From Stictocephala bisonia (lineage: Eukaryota; Arthropoda; Insecta; Hemiptera; Membracidae): a stretch of 64,000 nucleotides of DNA. The notes below the pieces were generated by a model. The model saw only the letters and a program-made list of their open reading frames with translations, ran no database searches and was not told the origin of the DNA. Below, piece by piece: positions 34,440-46,177 of the stretch (position 1 is the stretch's first letter; each line of letters starts with the position of its first letter). The position numbers were made by a program, and so were the translations under genes. The DNA is taken from assembly GCA_035578905.1 (NCBI GenBank), contig JAQJVL010000003.1, positions 9,801,743-9,865,742 on the forward strand. The letters run 5' to 3'.

Positions 34440-34700
34440 ATGTGATCTGAGACAACGCCTTCTCTAGAAAACAATATGATAAGTTGGACCTAGTTGCTCA
34501 ACTAAAGATTATGATAGGCATTTAATATAAAGTGACGGTTCTATGAAATGTCAATACTATCAAGCTTTAATGTTGATCTGAGATAACGCCTTCTCTAGAA
34601 AACAATATGATAAGTTGGACCTAGCTGCTCAACTAAAAATTATGATAAGATTTAATATAAAGTGACTGTTATCTATGAAATGTCAATACTATCAAGCTTT
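34440..34700 (-). promoter_or_regulatory. tandemly doubled promoter / 5' UTR region of UGT C
   Basis: Two copies with a 131-bp period (GATCTGAGA at 34444 and 34575). Each holds a minus-strand CACTTTATATTAAAT TATA-like element and a GAGCA(A/G)CTAGGTCCAAC stretch. A and B have one copy. The block ends at the start exon, so it should include the core promoter and 5' UTR. The function is inferred from position and conservation. Confidence 0.5.
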
Positions 34701-35370
34701 GAATTTGTCAACAAGATCCAATATAAGACGTGTATATAAGACGCAGTAATTATAAACTAATTTATTTTTTTTTATTTATTAATAGAACAGTACAAAAATG
34801 ATATACCGACCAACAGTTGGAGTGTCAATGTGTAAATATTAAGTCTATCGTAATATCAGTAGGATTAATAATGTTCGAAAGATAAATGAGTCAAAAGCTG
34901 TTATGTTTATGTATAGAAAGGTTTCTCGACCAACAGTCGGTAAGGTTATGAGTTGTGATAGTGTTCACGAACAATAATTTATTAATGCGCGTGTAAGTGT
35001 GTTAGTATACAATGAAATGTGACTATTCAATTGGCGTTTTGATTTGCAGGATGATTTCGTCAGTTATCCTTGTGAGTTCAGTGATTAAGTCATCACATAT
35101 TATCTTTGTTTCAACAACTCTACAACACACGACAGATCGGCTGTACTAATATCTATATTTATTTACATGGCTGGTTGCATATTTCCTTCTAATTTTAACA
35201 TGTTTTCTTTTTCCTGTAATTAAAACTATAATTTTTCATTTAGGTTTCATTAAATATCAAGGAAAATTATGATTTATTTGTTATTATCATTCTCCAAGAG
35301 ATTTAAAATTACTTTGAAAGTATAGTTATTAAGGGAATAGCAAAACTATAAGTGTGAGTATTTTGGTTAC
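34701..35370. other. 5' flank of UGT C
   Basis: Contains a block (about 34830-35080) shared with the flanks of A and B, with words such as GACCAACAGTCGGTAA and TCGTCAGTTATC. No gene. Confidence 0.45.
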
Positions 35371-35389
35371 GTCTACTTGCCGTGGTGCA

Positions 35390-35710
35390 GTTTTAGGAGG
35401 GTGGCTAGTGACTGTTTAAGGCATTGTAAGTGTTTGGCTAAGTTTATTTGTTTGGGCCTAGCTTTGGGAATGAAGCTAGGGTGAATAATTGTTAGGGTGA
35501 AGTTTTGAGTGTGGCTAGTGATTGTTAAGGGCAATGTGAATGTTTTGTTAAGAATATTTGCTAGGGTCTAGCCTTTCGAGTGTCGTTAGTGATATTTCGG
35601 GGCAGTTTGAATATTTTGCTAAGTATATTAGCTAGTTTGTAGTTTTGAGAGTTTGGCTTGTGATTGGTTAGGTGTAGAGTGTTTCGATTAAGATATTTCG
35701 GCATGTGAGC
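35390..35710 (+). repeat. degenerate tandem repeat, period about 70 bp
   Basis: Four diverged units with the order GTTTTGAGTGTGGCTAGTGA, then GGGCA(A/G)T(G/T)TGAATGTTTTG, then TATTTGCTAGGGTCTA. Old and decayed compared with the arrays inside UGT C. Confidence 0.6.
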
Positions 35711-36399
35711 TTGAAAGTACCTCTGAAGTCTGCTTAGCTAGTTAAAAGTGAATACACATCTCTAGTTTGTTTGTTTTATTACTGTTTTTATCCATTTCAA
35801 AATTACCTATATACTGTGCACGTTTACTAATAATAGTCTTGCTAGTTTGGCTATATTGTTAAGTATAATTGCATGCAATCCATAGCGTCTAACTTACTCC
35901 TGTTTATTTTTAAAACCATAAATGTAGCATTATGAGATTTTAATGTGTTTCTTTGTATTATTATTTTCACAAGTATGACCTATAGTTGGTTTTTAGTATT
36001 TTGGCTTTACACATTTCGGATTAAATACATTCAGCTTAAGACACTGTAGTTTCTTCTTTAAAAAATTGTTTCGGTATTAGGAACAGAGTTAAGAGTTTGT
36101 ATTTCCTAAGACACTATACAGTGGATGGTATTTTAAAAATTGATTCATATACAAAAAATAAAAGAATATTTTTTTTGTATATGAACTAATCTGACTTATA
36201 TGTACATTATTTTTTATGAAAAATATAGTAATATATAATACTAAAAGGCAATTCCTGATTTAAGGTAAGCACATCATTATTACACATTATTCTTAAATAA
36301 TAAAAATATCTAAGGGTGTTATTTTTGGAATGTATGTTTATTCAGTTTTAATTTTGGAAACTGAAATTACTTTTCCACTGTAAATTTCCTATCCAGGAT

Positions 36400-37320
36400 T
36401 AATCTTTAGTATTTAACGTCGTATTTGCAACTAACTTCTTCACGTTCCTTACAAGGTATCTTGTTTAACATGCAATTAAAAGATTTTTATGAATTAATTT
36501 CTGTATCTACTTCCTCCCATTCATTTCCAACAATAACTGTATCATTAGTGAATGACTTTAGCTGAGCACAGAACATTTGGTTACAGAGGTGTACACTAAA
36601 AATAATACTGCTCCTAATGCATAGCCTCTAGGTTCAATATATTTAATTCCCTATCTGTTGGCTGTTAAAAACACTTATATTTTAAATCACCGGTATGTTA
36701 GTTTCAAAACAATTATAGATTATAATTAACAAACATATCGTGTATATTTTGTTATGTCAATAATATTTTACGGTTTACCACATTAACGGCTGTAGTTAAG
36801 ACAAAAATAAATTGGCTTTCACCTTTTTCATACACTTTTTCTATAAATGAAATAATGGCAGAATTCTTATTAATTCCAAACTAGTTCAAAATGATAACAT
36901 AATATATTTCGAAAACCCGTAGTATTTTTCTTTCATTTATTTTTTGTATATTTTTGAAAAAGATAAGCGCTATCGTATGAAATTTAAGCATAATTACAAC
37001 ATTTTTATAGACATATTTTTTATGAATTAGGATAAAAATAGCTGTTTTGTCATTAGATACATGCCAATTTATAAGTTGTTGGACACAAATTGTTGTAGAT
37101 TTATAAATTTAGAATTGATTTCACCGAGGCCTGGACATGTAGACATTTTCAGAGACGTACGTTATTGTCTAAAGTAGTTTTTAAAAACATCGGTTCTTCA
37201 ACGGAGGTTTTCATAAATCAGTTTCTTAAATGGAATTCTTCAGCAGCAAAATGGTTCGGACGTTGATCAGCAATAGTAAAAAAATTATTAAATTTATTTA
37301 ATATTGCATTAAATTTATTT
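36400..37320 (-). mobile_element. decayed LINE reverse transcriptase fragment
   Basis: Minus-strand translation gives FNAILNKFNNFFTIADQRPN and MFLKTTLDNNV (the segment before the reverse transcriptase core), then RGYALGAVLFLVYTS (the QG-x-x-LGPLLFxxY motif), then FTNDTVIVGNEWEEVDTEI, where FTND stands for the catalytic FADD/YADD. Multiple frameshifts; not functional. It belongs to the Jockey/CR1-like group, in the intergenic region between C and D. Confidence 0.65.
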
Positions 37321-40300
37321 GCAATATGGAAATAATCAGATAACCTTAGCATTATCATTGATTGAAACTTTTTTACGGTGACTTTATTAGTTTTTTGCTT
37401 GATTATTTATTGTAATAAATCTACGTTTCCTGAGAATCACCATTTTATATATATTAAAGTTTTAATAAAACAGTTTTTATTAAAATGATTTGTCAAATTC
37501 CTACTATCTGATACCGATTTATTTTTGTACTCCTTAAATTGATCATCTTTAAAACTATATTTTAAAGATATTTACTAACTGTCTTTTACGAAAAGAATTC
37601 TAGTTTCAATAAGTAGGCGTGTTTTCATACATCTAAGGCAATAGTATAACAAAAAAAGTGTTTATATTCTTAACAGAGATATTTAGTTCTATAACTAATT
37701 CATGTAACATGGTGTAAAATAATACATGGTGAACAGTGGAAGCATTCCCTTGATTATAGCCCGAAGTTTTCCAGCACTTTGTGAAGACGGTTGTAATGTC
37801 CAGCTAGGAATTCGAATATTTATGCGGGCGACGTGACCTTGGCCGTAGCCCAGATTGGCTGGTTACTGCTGCTCATAACAACCTGTCTTCCTCTACCACA
37901 TCTACTAAACCCTGTCAGGATACAGCAACCAAAGTCATTAACCGATAAACTGTATAACCTTTGTTTTTATGTTATCGATAGTAAAAACTGCCAATAGTAA
38001 ATTTAGTAAATTTCCTTCTCTGTGGCCTTCAATAGTACATAAGTTTATGTTTTAATGGTGTATCTAGTAAAAACATACTTTCCGACTGTTTCATCAAATT
38101 TTATGTGAATACTAAAATGTTTGGTGAGTTTTGTTATACAGATAGTATTACTAAAACTCATCAAAATTAAAAATCAGGTTTCCAATATTTAAGTAACATA
38201 CAGTGAATAATGTGTTTGGGTTGTAAAACCTACATAAATTATATAGTTTCAACTAATTAATCGATGTAATTAGTGAGTTGTAGATGTGACAAGAATTTGG
38301 CTTTCCAATAATAAATTAAATACCGCTCATTACTGATGAAGTCTCAACTCTGTAGTACGTGAAGGTGACCGTTTCCCAAACTACCAAGCTACTGCACGGA
38401 AGTCAACAGTCCCTATACAATTTTATCGTCAGTGGGCCAAAACATGGATTTCCATTCTAACTGTATGGTTACTGTTTACTATTTTAACGAGTTATAGTGA
38501 ACATTTTATGATTATTGAAGGCTCCTGAGGTGGTGGTACGATTTTTTTCAACTCGGACATGTCAAGTCACGTTCAAAATATCACATATTTAATTATAAAA
38601 AAATTATAAAAATACTCAAAATATTTACATAAGCCAACATATGGTACCTGGTATTAGGTATTAGAGTAGCTTTAGTAGAACTACAGGCTATTTTTAGTGA
38701 ATCTTTCTTCTGAGGATGGCAAACGTATTTTACCTAAATCGACCATCGTTAATATATTCCTCTTCCTCATTTTACTTATATTGTGAAAAATATTTGTTGA
38801 GTGACGTTTACTTTTTTTCTTCATTTTGTGAACGTCAATTTAAAAATGCCCTTTTTTAGTGTATCATCGAAAATAAATGAATTATTACTGTGCCGATTTA
38901 CAATCATGTAAATAGGTACTACTGTACCAATTTATAGACAGATTAAGTACTATTGCAAATTTTGAAATGATGAAATAAAAATCTATGATTATTCAACAAT
39001 TGGATTTAGAGTCTGACTAATTACAATATTTTAATTAGTAAGTTTATTTTCTTTACGATTAGGAGGGCCAGGCTTCAAACCTGGTAACAGTCCCTAAGCC
39101 AAAAAGGTTTATTGTGCGCCCTTCTATGTACCATATATTAATTACAACATTTAATTTATGATGTATAACAATGTTCTTAAATCTCTTAAGAAGGGACAGT
39201 ACCATTTAGTGGTCCATCACGAACATCTCTGTTAATTATAATATTTTTCAGTTGGCATTATTGTTGCTCGGGGACAAAGTGTTGCGGAGATTTTAGGCGA
39301 TGTATTATATACTCGGTTCTTCTAATCCTAACATAAAGTCCTCTCAGTGGTTGCTCTCTCTGTGGGCACTACTAGAGAAGTCTGGGGTGAACGTTTTAGG
39401 AGTGGTCATAGTCCGGATGTTGAGTAGGGAAGATAGTAATTTAGCTGACAATCAAACCAATACTACGTGATTTGGATTCCACGTAAAACTATATTTATTC
39501 TTATCTGATTAAATATGAGGCAAGGATGGGCCACTTTTAACTCTTCAATCAATGTTTTATACTAGCAATGCCTTGCCCCTTACTCTTAATTTTATTTATC
39601 TACTTACAGCTATTATAACCTATCGGATAATATGATTTAAGAGTTATGTAAACATTAATGTATCCATTTTACAAACCTTATTTACCAGTAATATACATGT
39701 TGTAATATGAGTTTTTATGGATCGTTAATTTATAACCAATTGTTTGCTTAGCTTATGTTGTCATGTCACTGAAAACCTTTGGCCAACTTTACCTACTTAT
39801 TTATCTTGGATTGTAAAGTTGTATTTATTTTTACCAGTTATAAGTGTGCTTCATGAAGAATATAGGTTGTTTTGTATTCGCATTTAACTAGTGCAAGTAT
39901 ATTCAGCTTTGAAAATGTTTAAAAATGAAACTGTATTGTTACATTAATATTTGTTTCGCTCTGAAGGGCCGTTATTGTCCTGATTCGGACTGGTACAGCT
40001 AGAATATGACATTATTTTAGAGCCACCCAGTGATAACTTAATATTAATGAATTGCTGAAAAAATTAGCCCTTGAGTATTTTTAGACAGAGGAAGAGAAAT
40101 AAGTTATACTTCATACTTCATACTTGGAGCCCTATAGCCATTAAGACTATTTAATAAAAAATGGTTCTTTGCCATACAAAATTATAACAAATTGATATAA
40201 AGTTGTTTTTAATTGGGTCTCATAATCGTTATTATATTCTTTAACATCATAACTCATAAAATTACATTTGAAAGTGTAAGAATTATTTATTAATTATTAC

Positions 40301-40543
40301 GTTTTATGTAATCATTATGAAATTATGAGAGCTGATAAGCAGAAGTAAATGTACGACGCGTGATCCTGTACGTCTTTTTTTTGCATTAACTTACTTGCTA
40401 TAGAATATATAATATTACATCATAATACTATCTCTATCATGTTTTATAATAACAGGGGTATTCTAACATTTAAAGCTAAAAGAACTTCAATTAATTTTTA
40501 GAATTTTGTTATTTATAAATATTAGTAATATGTATTACACACA
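37321..40543. other. intergenic region between UGT C and UGT D
   Basis: AT-rich with a few GC-richer patches (37750-37930, 38380-38440, 39055-39115, 39230-39480) that look like old mobile-element pieces but carry no motif I can name. No gene supported. Confidence 0.35.
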
Positions 40544-40838
40544 TTAATCATATTTAGGTCTGTTTATTTTTTTAGGAACATTACTTTTACTACATACACT
40601 TTTAAATATTTTCCTACAAACTAAGCAAGTAGCAAATGTCACAGTGAAAATCAGTGTCAGAAGAACTGCCAGGACATCCAATAACGCCAGCTGGTACCAG
40701 GAGAGTTGTGTGGAGGCAGGCCGCAGGTGAGCGCCTCCGTGCCTCAGGACATACTCAGTCCAGTAAACGATCGTCTCTGCAGGCGTCATTGGTCGGTCTC
40801 GAAACACGCTTGAGAGTCTCTTCATGTTCCTGTCATAC
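40544..40838 (-). CDS. UGT: UGT D exon 6
   Basis: 295 nt after a CTCTAG acceptor. YDRNMKRLSSVFRDRPMTP, WYQLALLDV, membrane helix, tail ending RPKYD. Confidence 0.9.
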
Positions 40839-43800
40839 CTAGAGACATATATTTACGATTAAACTTCTGTGGTTACTTTAAGAAAGGATGAAACATTGTG
40901 TACGATTATCTAGTAATTTATCACTCAGCAAATTTGTTACACATAGGTTAAATCGTGGCACGAATAAAAAATTATCTTTAAAATCATAGTAGGTTTTCGT
41001 GACACTTCTTGAAATAAGTAACAATGTTATAAAATAAAAAAAAAATTAAGTAAAAAACGTACACGGGTATATTTAGGATTGTTCGGATGGCGTATAAAAT
41101 AGAATACTCTGTCAGATTTTTAGGACTGAGCTGAACACCAATGCCTTTCTCTTCATAAAATCTGCCATTACGGTGTTGGTCATAGAACTGTGGTATGACA
41201 ACCACAGGAACCCCACAGTGGATTGCCTCGTGTTGGCTCAACAACCCTCCGTGGGTGATAAACAAAACACAGTTAGGATGAGCTGTGGAAAGTAATATGT
41301 GAACAATAATTACTTAGACGATAAAAAATCTCAAATTTAATAATTTTTAATTGTAGAAATGTAAATAACTATAATGCTATTGAGTCAGTTTACCACAAAA
41401 AAACAGATTTACTAATTAGATCAATCCTGTGTTTAATATTTGTATGTTACACAATGATAATGCTAAATGAGTTAACTAGAAATGGACTACAATAGCAGAG
41501 TTTCTTTTATATTTTTTTAGTAATAAACGTATTATTTCCCAATAACATATCAGTATAGAAAGAATAAACTGAAAAAAGTGTATATTAACATACATTATCG
41601 TCTTCCGTGAAGTAAAAGTACAGTTAACATATATTACTACATCAATTTTTAGACTATTGTAATAATTAATAGTTTTACTATCAGATAAATTTTGTAAATT
41701 TTGCATACTTGCACTCTGAAAAACAATAACAAACACTTAAAGATAAATGTTACATATTCTCTCCTAACAGCTTGACTATTGGATTGGATTCAACAATTAA
41801 TTAATCCTCTTATAGAGTTTGAGTAATTGTATTTTCAAATTTATATTCTTAAGTTTAAAGATGCATTTTTCTTAGAGCTCACTTGTTTTATGATGTATTT
41901 TATAATCTAAAATTTATATTATGTCTCAAGCATGTCTTTACTTATGTCTTTACTGTACCCAGAACATCACGTTGTGGCGCCCACTTTACAGTCATTACAT
42001 TTTCTGGAAGTCCCTGGATGTTCACCTTCCTTGTCTTCCACAACACTCTCTGTTTCAGCTGCCTGAACACGTTGATGTACATGTCAAAGTACTCCTGAGG
42101 TTGAAGCTCGTCCGGCACGTAGGTCCCCATGCTGAACAGGATGGTACCGTCAGAAGCTTCGTCCATGAACTTTTTTAGAGGCTGACATGACACAAAATTT
42201 ATAAATTTTTACTTTCTGTAACAATAGTGATATATTGGGTATTGATAGGTTAGGTTATGTTATATTTAGTTAGGTTATGTTAGGTTTATTTAGGTTATGT
42301 TAGGTTAGATTTGTTTAACTTGTTAAGTTTGCTTAAGTTATGTTCGGTTAGTCAACCTAAGCAAATCCAACAACCTAAAGAAACCTAATATAACCTAACA
42401 TAACCTAAATTAATTCTTTACAGTCATATAACGCTCTTTGGAGCAAAGACGTAACATTGTATTTGTACATACAAAGTATAACATAATAACATACAGAATA
42501 GATTACATACACAACAGAATACATAATATAAGGCCACATTTAATAGAGATTCGATAGAGTTTTACATGCAATTGTTTATCTATAAATCTTCATCTTATTT
42601 CACAAGAGCACAGAGAATTGCTTGTTGAAGTGCTACAAGCCACAACACCGGGTCCCCAGGTAAGTCTCTGTTCCCGACTTAATTCATTTAAAGTAGCTGT
42701 TATGACAGTAATAAAAGCTTAGTAGACATTTATCACCTACCATTAGTAAGGTCTTCGTGGTATTTTACATAATCGGTACTATTTATTAACGAATTTCTAA
42801 CTTTACTATCTGAAATAACAGGTTAGGCAAGACATCATTTGACAATAGTTGGTCAAATCCTAAAAGCTTCCTGTCAAATATATATAGTTATGAACTTATA
42901 TAAAACATAAATTATTGTAAACTTGAATCGTGTAGTAAATATTTTAAGAAACAAAGTTAAATTCATGATTCTACTAAATATGAGAGATGGTGACTGACAT
43001 TTCTATTGAGCTATTACCAAAGGGATAGAATCATACGAATGTAATAAAAGAACTATTATGCACTTAAAAACCTACCTCAGGCAGTTGTTTTTCCTCCTCA
43101 ATATGGATGCCTGCCACAGGAATGATGTTCGGAGTTCTAGGGCGTGCGTAGTCTGCCGTCAGATGATCGTTGACAAAGATAAGGGAAACGTTGTTTATCA
43201 TATCCGAAATTGGAGGAGAATCAGGGAAATATTGTCTAAAATTATACTCTACATACGGCAAATACCTGTTATAGTACACGTAATAAAGTCCTCTTAAAGA
43301 GTAAATAGAGTTTAAAGCCCTTTCGTAAAACGTCATTTTGTTTGCAAAGGCTGTGCATACGTCAGGAATGTAAGGAAGGGATAGAGTGTTTCCAAAAACA
43401 CTGTTGACAACATTGTTCGTGAAGAAAGCTTGAAGACCAATCACAGGAGCCTTGAATACATGCCCAAAAAGTAACGTAAACTCCTGAGCCCCGTAAAACT
43501 CAATAATAACTAAATCAAAATTTACTTTTGATGATAACAGTTTCTGGATCTTATCATTCTCCACAAACTCCTTTAGAATTTGATCAACCACATCAAAAGC
43601 TAGATCCACACATCTCCAGGCCGGTGATTCAATAAAGTTAAGTATAGATTGGGTAACTGTAAAATACATACATAATATATCATAGCAGTTGTGTATTTAT
43701 AAGCCTTAAGGGAAAGTTATCACATACGTTAAATTTTATTATTAATCGTTATATGGATATATGTAACAAAAACTAATTTTTATTTTTGGGTTAGCGTAGC

Positions 43801-44926
43801 AGAACGTACCAAATATAGTAACATAAAATCAGTGTTGTACTATTTAAACTGTTATTAATGTATTTTTACGTGAAAACTATTATTATATTAAAATTGAGCC
43901 AGAAAGACAAATTTTAGTATCAATAATCAACCATGAGCAATACATTTTTATGAGAGTATTTAGATGAGTTAGTGTTTTTCATATAAAAAAAACTAAACGA
44001 AGTTGGTAAACCTGAATCCAGTAGTTTCTGTTATTTTACGCTATCTTAATAAGAAAACTGTTATTGAGTATATACAGTACATTATACGACCATTATTGAT
44101 GCAAAATTACAATGATAAATTTATTTCTATTATCTGACTGGTAATTACGTTACTACTATATAATTTTCCTTCAGTCTTTACAACAGCTGATTGGTGAGCT
44201 GTAAAATTTGGACATCATAAGGTGTTTGAGGTTATGTTGTAATTTATACTAGATTAGTTTAAGTTGGACACCTAATTAATTTCAGAATTATTTTAAAAAT
44301 CTAAAAATTACTATGGAATTAGCTACAAACCAAATTTCAAACACGATGGATACATTTTATTTTGCAATCCATTAGTTGTATATAATTCAGTATACAATCA
44401 GAATGCATTGATTGCAAATTGCTACTTTAAATAGTGTAACAATTAAATTAAAATTCGAGATAATGTCTAATTACGTGTCTCTGTTTTCACTAACTCAACA
44501 GGCTAATTATTCTCTTCTAAATTTTATCTTAAGACATTTTTATTAAATTAAATTTAGCATAAATTTACAATTTTCATAATTTCAAACAAAAGTAAAGAAA
44601 TAATATTAATTGGTTTTTCATCATAAAATAAATATTCAAATTAATCCCAACTAAACAATTATAAAAAGTATTATCTTACTATTTACACCTTCGGTTGATA
44701 CTTTATCAAGAATGATATCGGTGTAGTTTGGTACTGGGGTGTCCAGAGGGAAGGGGCTGTAGACAACTACGTCATGGCCAGCCCTCGCCAGGGCCTTCAG
44801 TAGGGGTTGGAAGAAGTTATGGTGACTCTTATAGGGCAATGGTAACACTGCTAAAATACGAGCTCCTTGTACAGATGGTTTGTTGAAAAGTGTGTAGTAT
44901 AATGATAATAAAAATATAATGTTCAT
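40544..44926 (-). CDS. UGT: UDP-glycosyltransferase gene D, intact (521 aa)
   Basis: Joins 44680-44926, 43076-43656, 41959-42181, 41063-41282 and 40544-40838; 1566 nt with no internal stop. The N-terminus MNIIFLLSLYYTLF is a signal peptide, KSH at 33-35 the catalytic histidine motif, and W343 to Q386 the UGT signature (WAPQRDVLAHPNCVLFITHGG ... FYDQ). A C-terminal membrane helix follows; the tail RPKYD only partly fits an ER-retrieval signal. Exon lengths and phases equal those of C, but the introns are much shorter and unrelated, so D is an older paralogue. The ATG lies right after a TTTCAG acceptor. An in-frame ATG at 44935 would give three more residues, and a separate start exon, as in the other copies, was not found. 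It is head-to-head with E. Confidence 0.88.
41063..41282 (-). CDS. UGT: UGT D exon 5 (signature exon)
   Basis: 220 nt, donor GTACGT; the open frame continues into the intron but the length matches the paralogues. Ends NIPV, where C has NPE. Confidence 0.9.
41959..42181 (-). CDS. UGT: UGT D exon 4
   Basis: 223 nt. Starts PLKKFMDEASDGTILFSMGT and ends WAPQRDVL; donor GTACAG. Confidence 0.9.
42241..42420. repeat. TTAGGTTATG repeats folded back as an inverted repeat
   Basis: Left part: repeated TTAGGTTATGTTAGGTT on the plus strand. Right part: AACCTAACATAACCTAA, its complement. Together they form an imperfect inverted repeat of about 180 bp in the intron between exons 3 and 4 of D. The TTAGG core is the insect telomere unit, but the period here is nearer 10. 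Confidence 0.8.
42607..42659 (+). other. possible plus-strand micro-exon
   Basis: A 53-nt GC-richer stretch with acceptor TTTCACAAG and a strong donor CAG/GTAAGT. One frame reads HRELLVEVLQATTPGPQ. I do not recognise it. It lies inside an intron of UGT D on the other strand. Confidence 0.3.
43076..43656 (-). CDS. UGT: UGT D exon 3 (substrate-side domain)
   Basis: 581 nt. TQSILNFIESPAW, FDLVIIEFYGAQEF, GHVFKAPVIGLQ, YVYYNRYLPYVE, HLTADYARPRTPNIIPVAG, ending EEEKQLPE. Its substrate region differs more from C than its signature exon does. Confidence 0.9.
43657..44679. other. UGT D intron 2
   Basis: AT-rich, nothing recognised. Confidence 0.4.
44680..44926 (-). CDS. UGT: UGT D exon 2 (signal peptide, catalytic His)
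   Basis: 247 nt from the acceptor to donor GTAAGA. MNIIFLLSLYY, GARILAVLPLPYKSHHNFF, GHDVVVYSPFPLD, NYTDIILDKV. Confidence 0.85.
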
Positions 44927-45418
44927 CTGAAACATAATAATAAAATATACAGTGTTTGTAAATTCATGCTACAAATCTCAATAAATTATTCCTTGAGTCA
45001 AAATAAACGAAGAACAAATATATCCGGTTGTCTATTAATTCATTAATAGCTTTTCGTGTGTGACTTTATAAATACCATATATTTTCAATAATTTAACAAA
45101 AATCCCATTTCACATAGGTAGATTTTACATGTTTGGTTCTCCTTTGAAATCAAATCTGATCCATGCCCTTTTAATTTATTCAAATTATGTCCATTTCAAA
45201 CTGTCAACCTTAAAAGCCTTTAAAAGAAATTAGTAAAAAGCTTATGAAAATAGTTTAATTTATTAAACTTAATCAAAATCATATGTGCTTTAATTTTGGA
45301 ATTTGAATCAAAAATACAGAAACTGTACTGTTTCTCCAAATATTGACTAGACTTTTTTTGCAAGTGATATTTCAGGTAGGCAACAAAGGAAATATACATA
45401 CTTGCTTACATAGAAGGT

Positions 45419-46165
45419 AAGTCTCAATCTGCTCGGACAGCCAGGCGGCGTTAAAGGCGATCATGGCACCACGTACCAGCTCTAAGCTGGTATGGGAGTG
45501 CTAGGGAATCCTGGAGACTCTTTGCCAGCGTAAACAGGTGAGACTCATATGGGTCCCTGGGCATGCTGGTATTGATGGGAATGAGAGAGCCGATGCACTG
45601 GCTAGGAGAGGGGCAAAGTGCCCACTGCTGGGGCCGGAGCCGGCTCTTGGTATTCCTCTTCAAAAGGTAAAAAGAAGAATTGACAGGTGGACCTCTGAGG
45701 AACACGATGGTAGATGGAGGACCGAGTCCGGGCTCAGGCAGTCTCGTGCTCTTATCCAGGGACCGGATCGCAGGTACAGCGGAGATCTGCTGAGCTGTAA
45801 CCGGGCCAAGGTGAGGGTGGTTACGGGTATGCTGACCGGACACAATCTTCTTAACAGATATATGAAGATTATGGGCCTAACAGAGGACTCCACATGTAGG
45901 CTCTGTGAGGAGGATGAGGAGAGCTCCATACACATCTTTTGTCATTGTGGAGCTCTCTCATCTCTTAGATATAGGACTCTGGGAGCCGCTTTTCTGGAAC
46001 CAGAGGATATTAGAAGGGCTACACTCGGAGAGATCATGACCTTCATAAGGGGGACTGGTCTCTTGTGACACTGTCACCAGTCTCGGGGCGCAAAGGGCCA
46101 TGGAGTCTAGGCGCAGTGGGCTTGGCGACAGGACCACAACCCGGTGTATCTAATCTAATCTAATC
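45419..46165 (+). mobile_element. 5'-truncated non-LTR retrotransposon with target-site duplication
   Basis: An insertion flanked by a perfect 12-bp direct repeat TACATAGAAGGT (45407-45418 and 46166-46177). It encodes the end of an RNase H domain (CSDSQAALKAI, then VPGHAGIDGNERADALAR) and a C-terminal zinc knuckle (CRLCEEDEESSIHIFCHC), as in R1/I/LOA-type non-LTR elements. The 3' end is a TAATC simple repeat. The 5' part of the element is missing. Its GC content is far above its surroundings, a sign of young age. Confidence 0.9.
45436..46068 (+). pseudogene. RNase H / zinc-knuckle C-terminus of the retrotransposon ORF2, with a stop
   Basis: The frame begins CSDSQAALKAI and is interrupted by a TAG after SSKLVWEC at about 45502; it is then open to 46068. 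From the first Met after the stop (about 45538) the product would be about 176 aa. RNase H removes RNA from the RNA-DNA hybrid in reverse transcription; the CCHC knuckle binds nucleic acid. No reverse transcriptase or endonuclease is present, so the copy is dead. Confidence 0.85.
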
Positions 46166-46177
46166 TACATAGAAGGT

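Noticed and set aside
39058..39115. tRNA-like GGCTTCAAACCTGG stretch
   Set aside because: It has a loose resemblance to a B box but no cloverleaf could be drawn, and no A box lies at the right distance.
45451..45935. Minus-strand ORFs of 130 and 91 aa
   Set aside because: They are antisense shadows of the retrotransposon RNase H frame.
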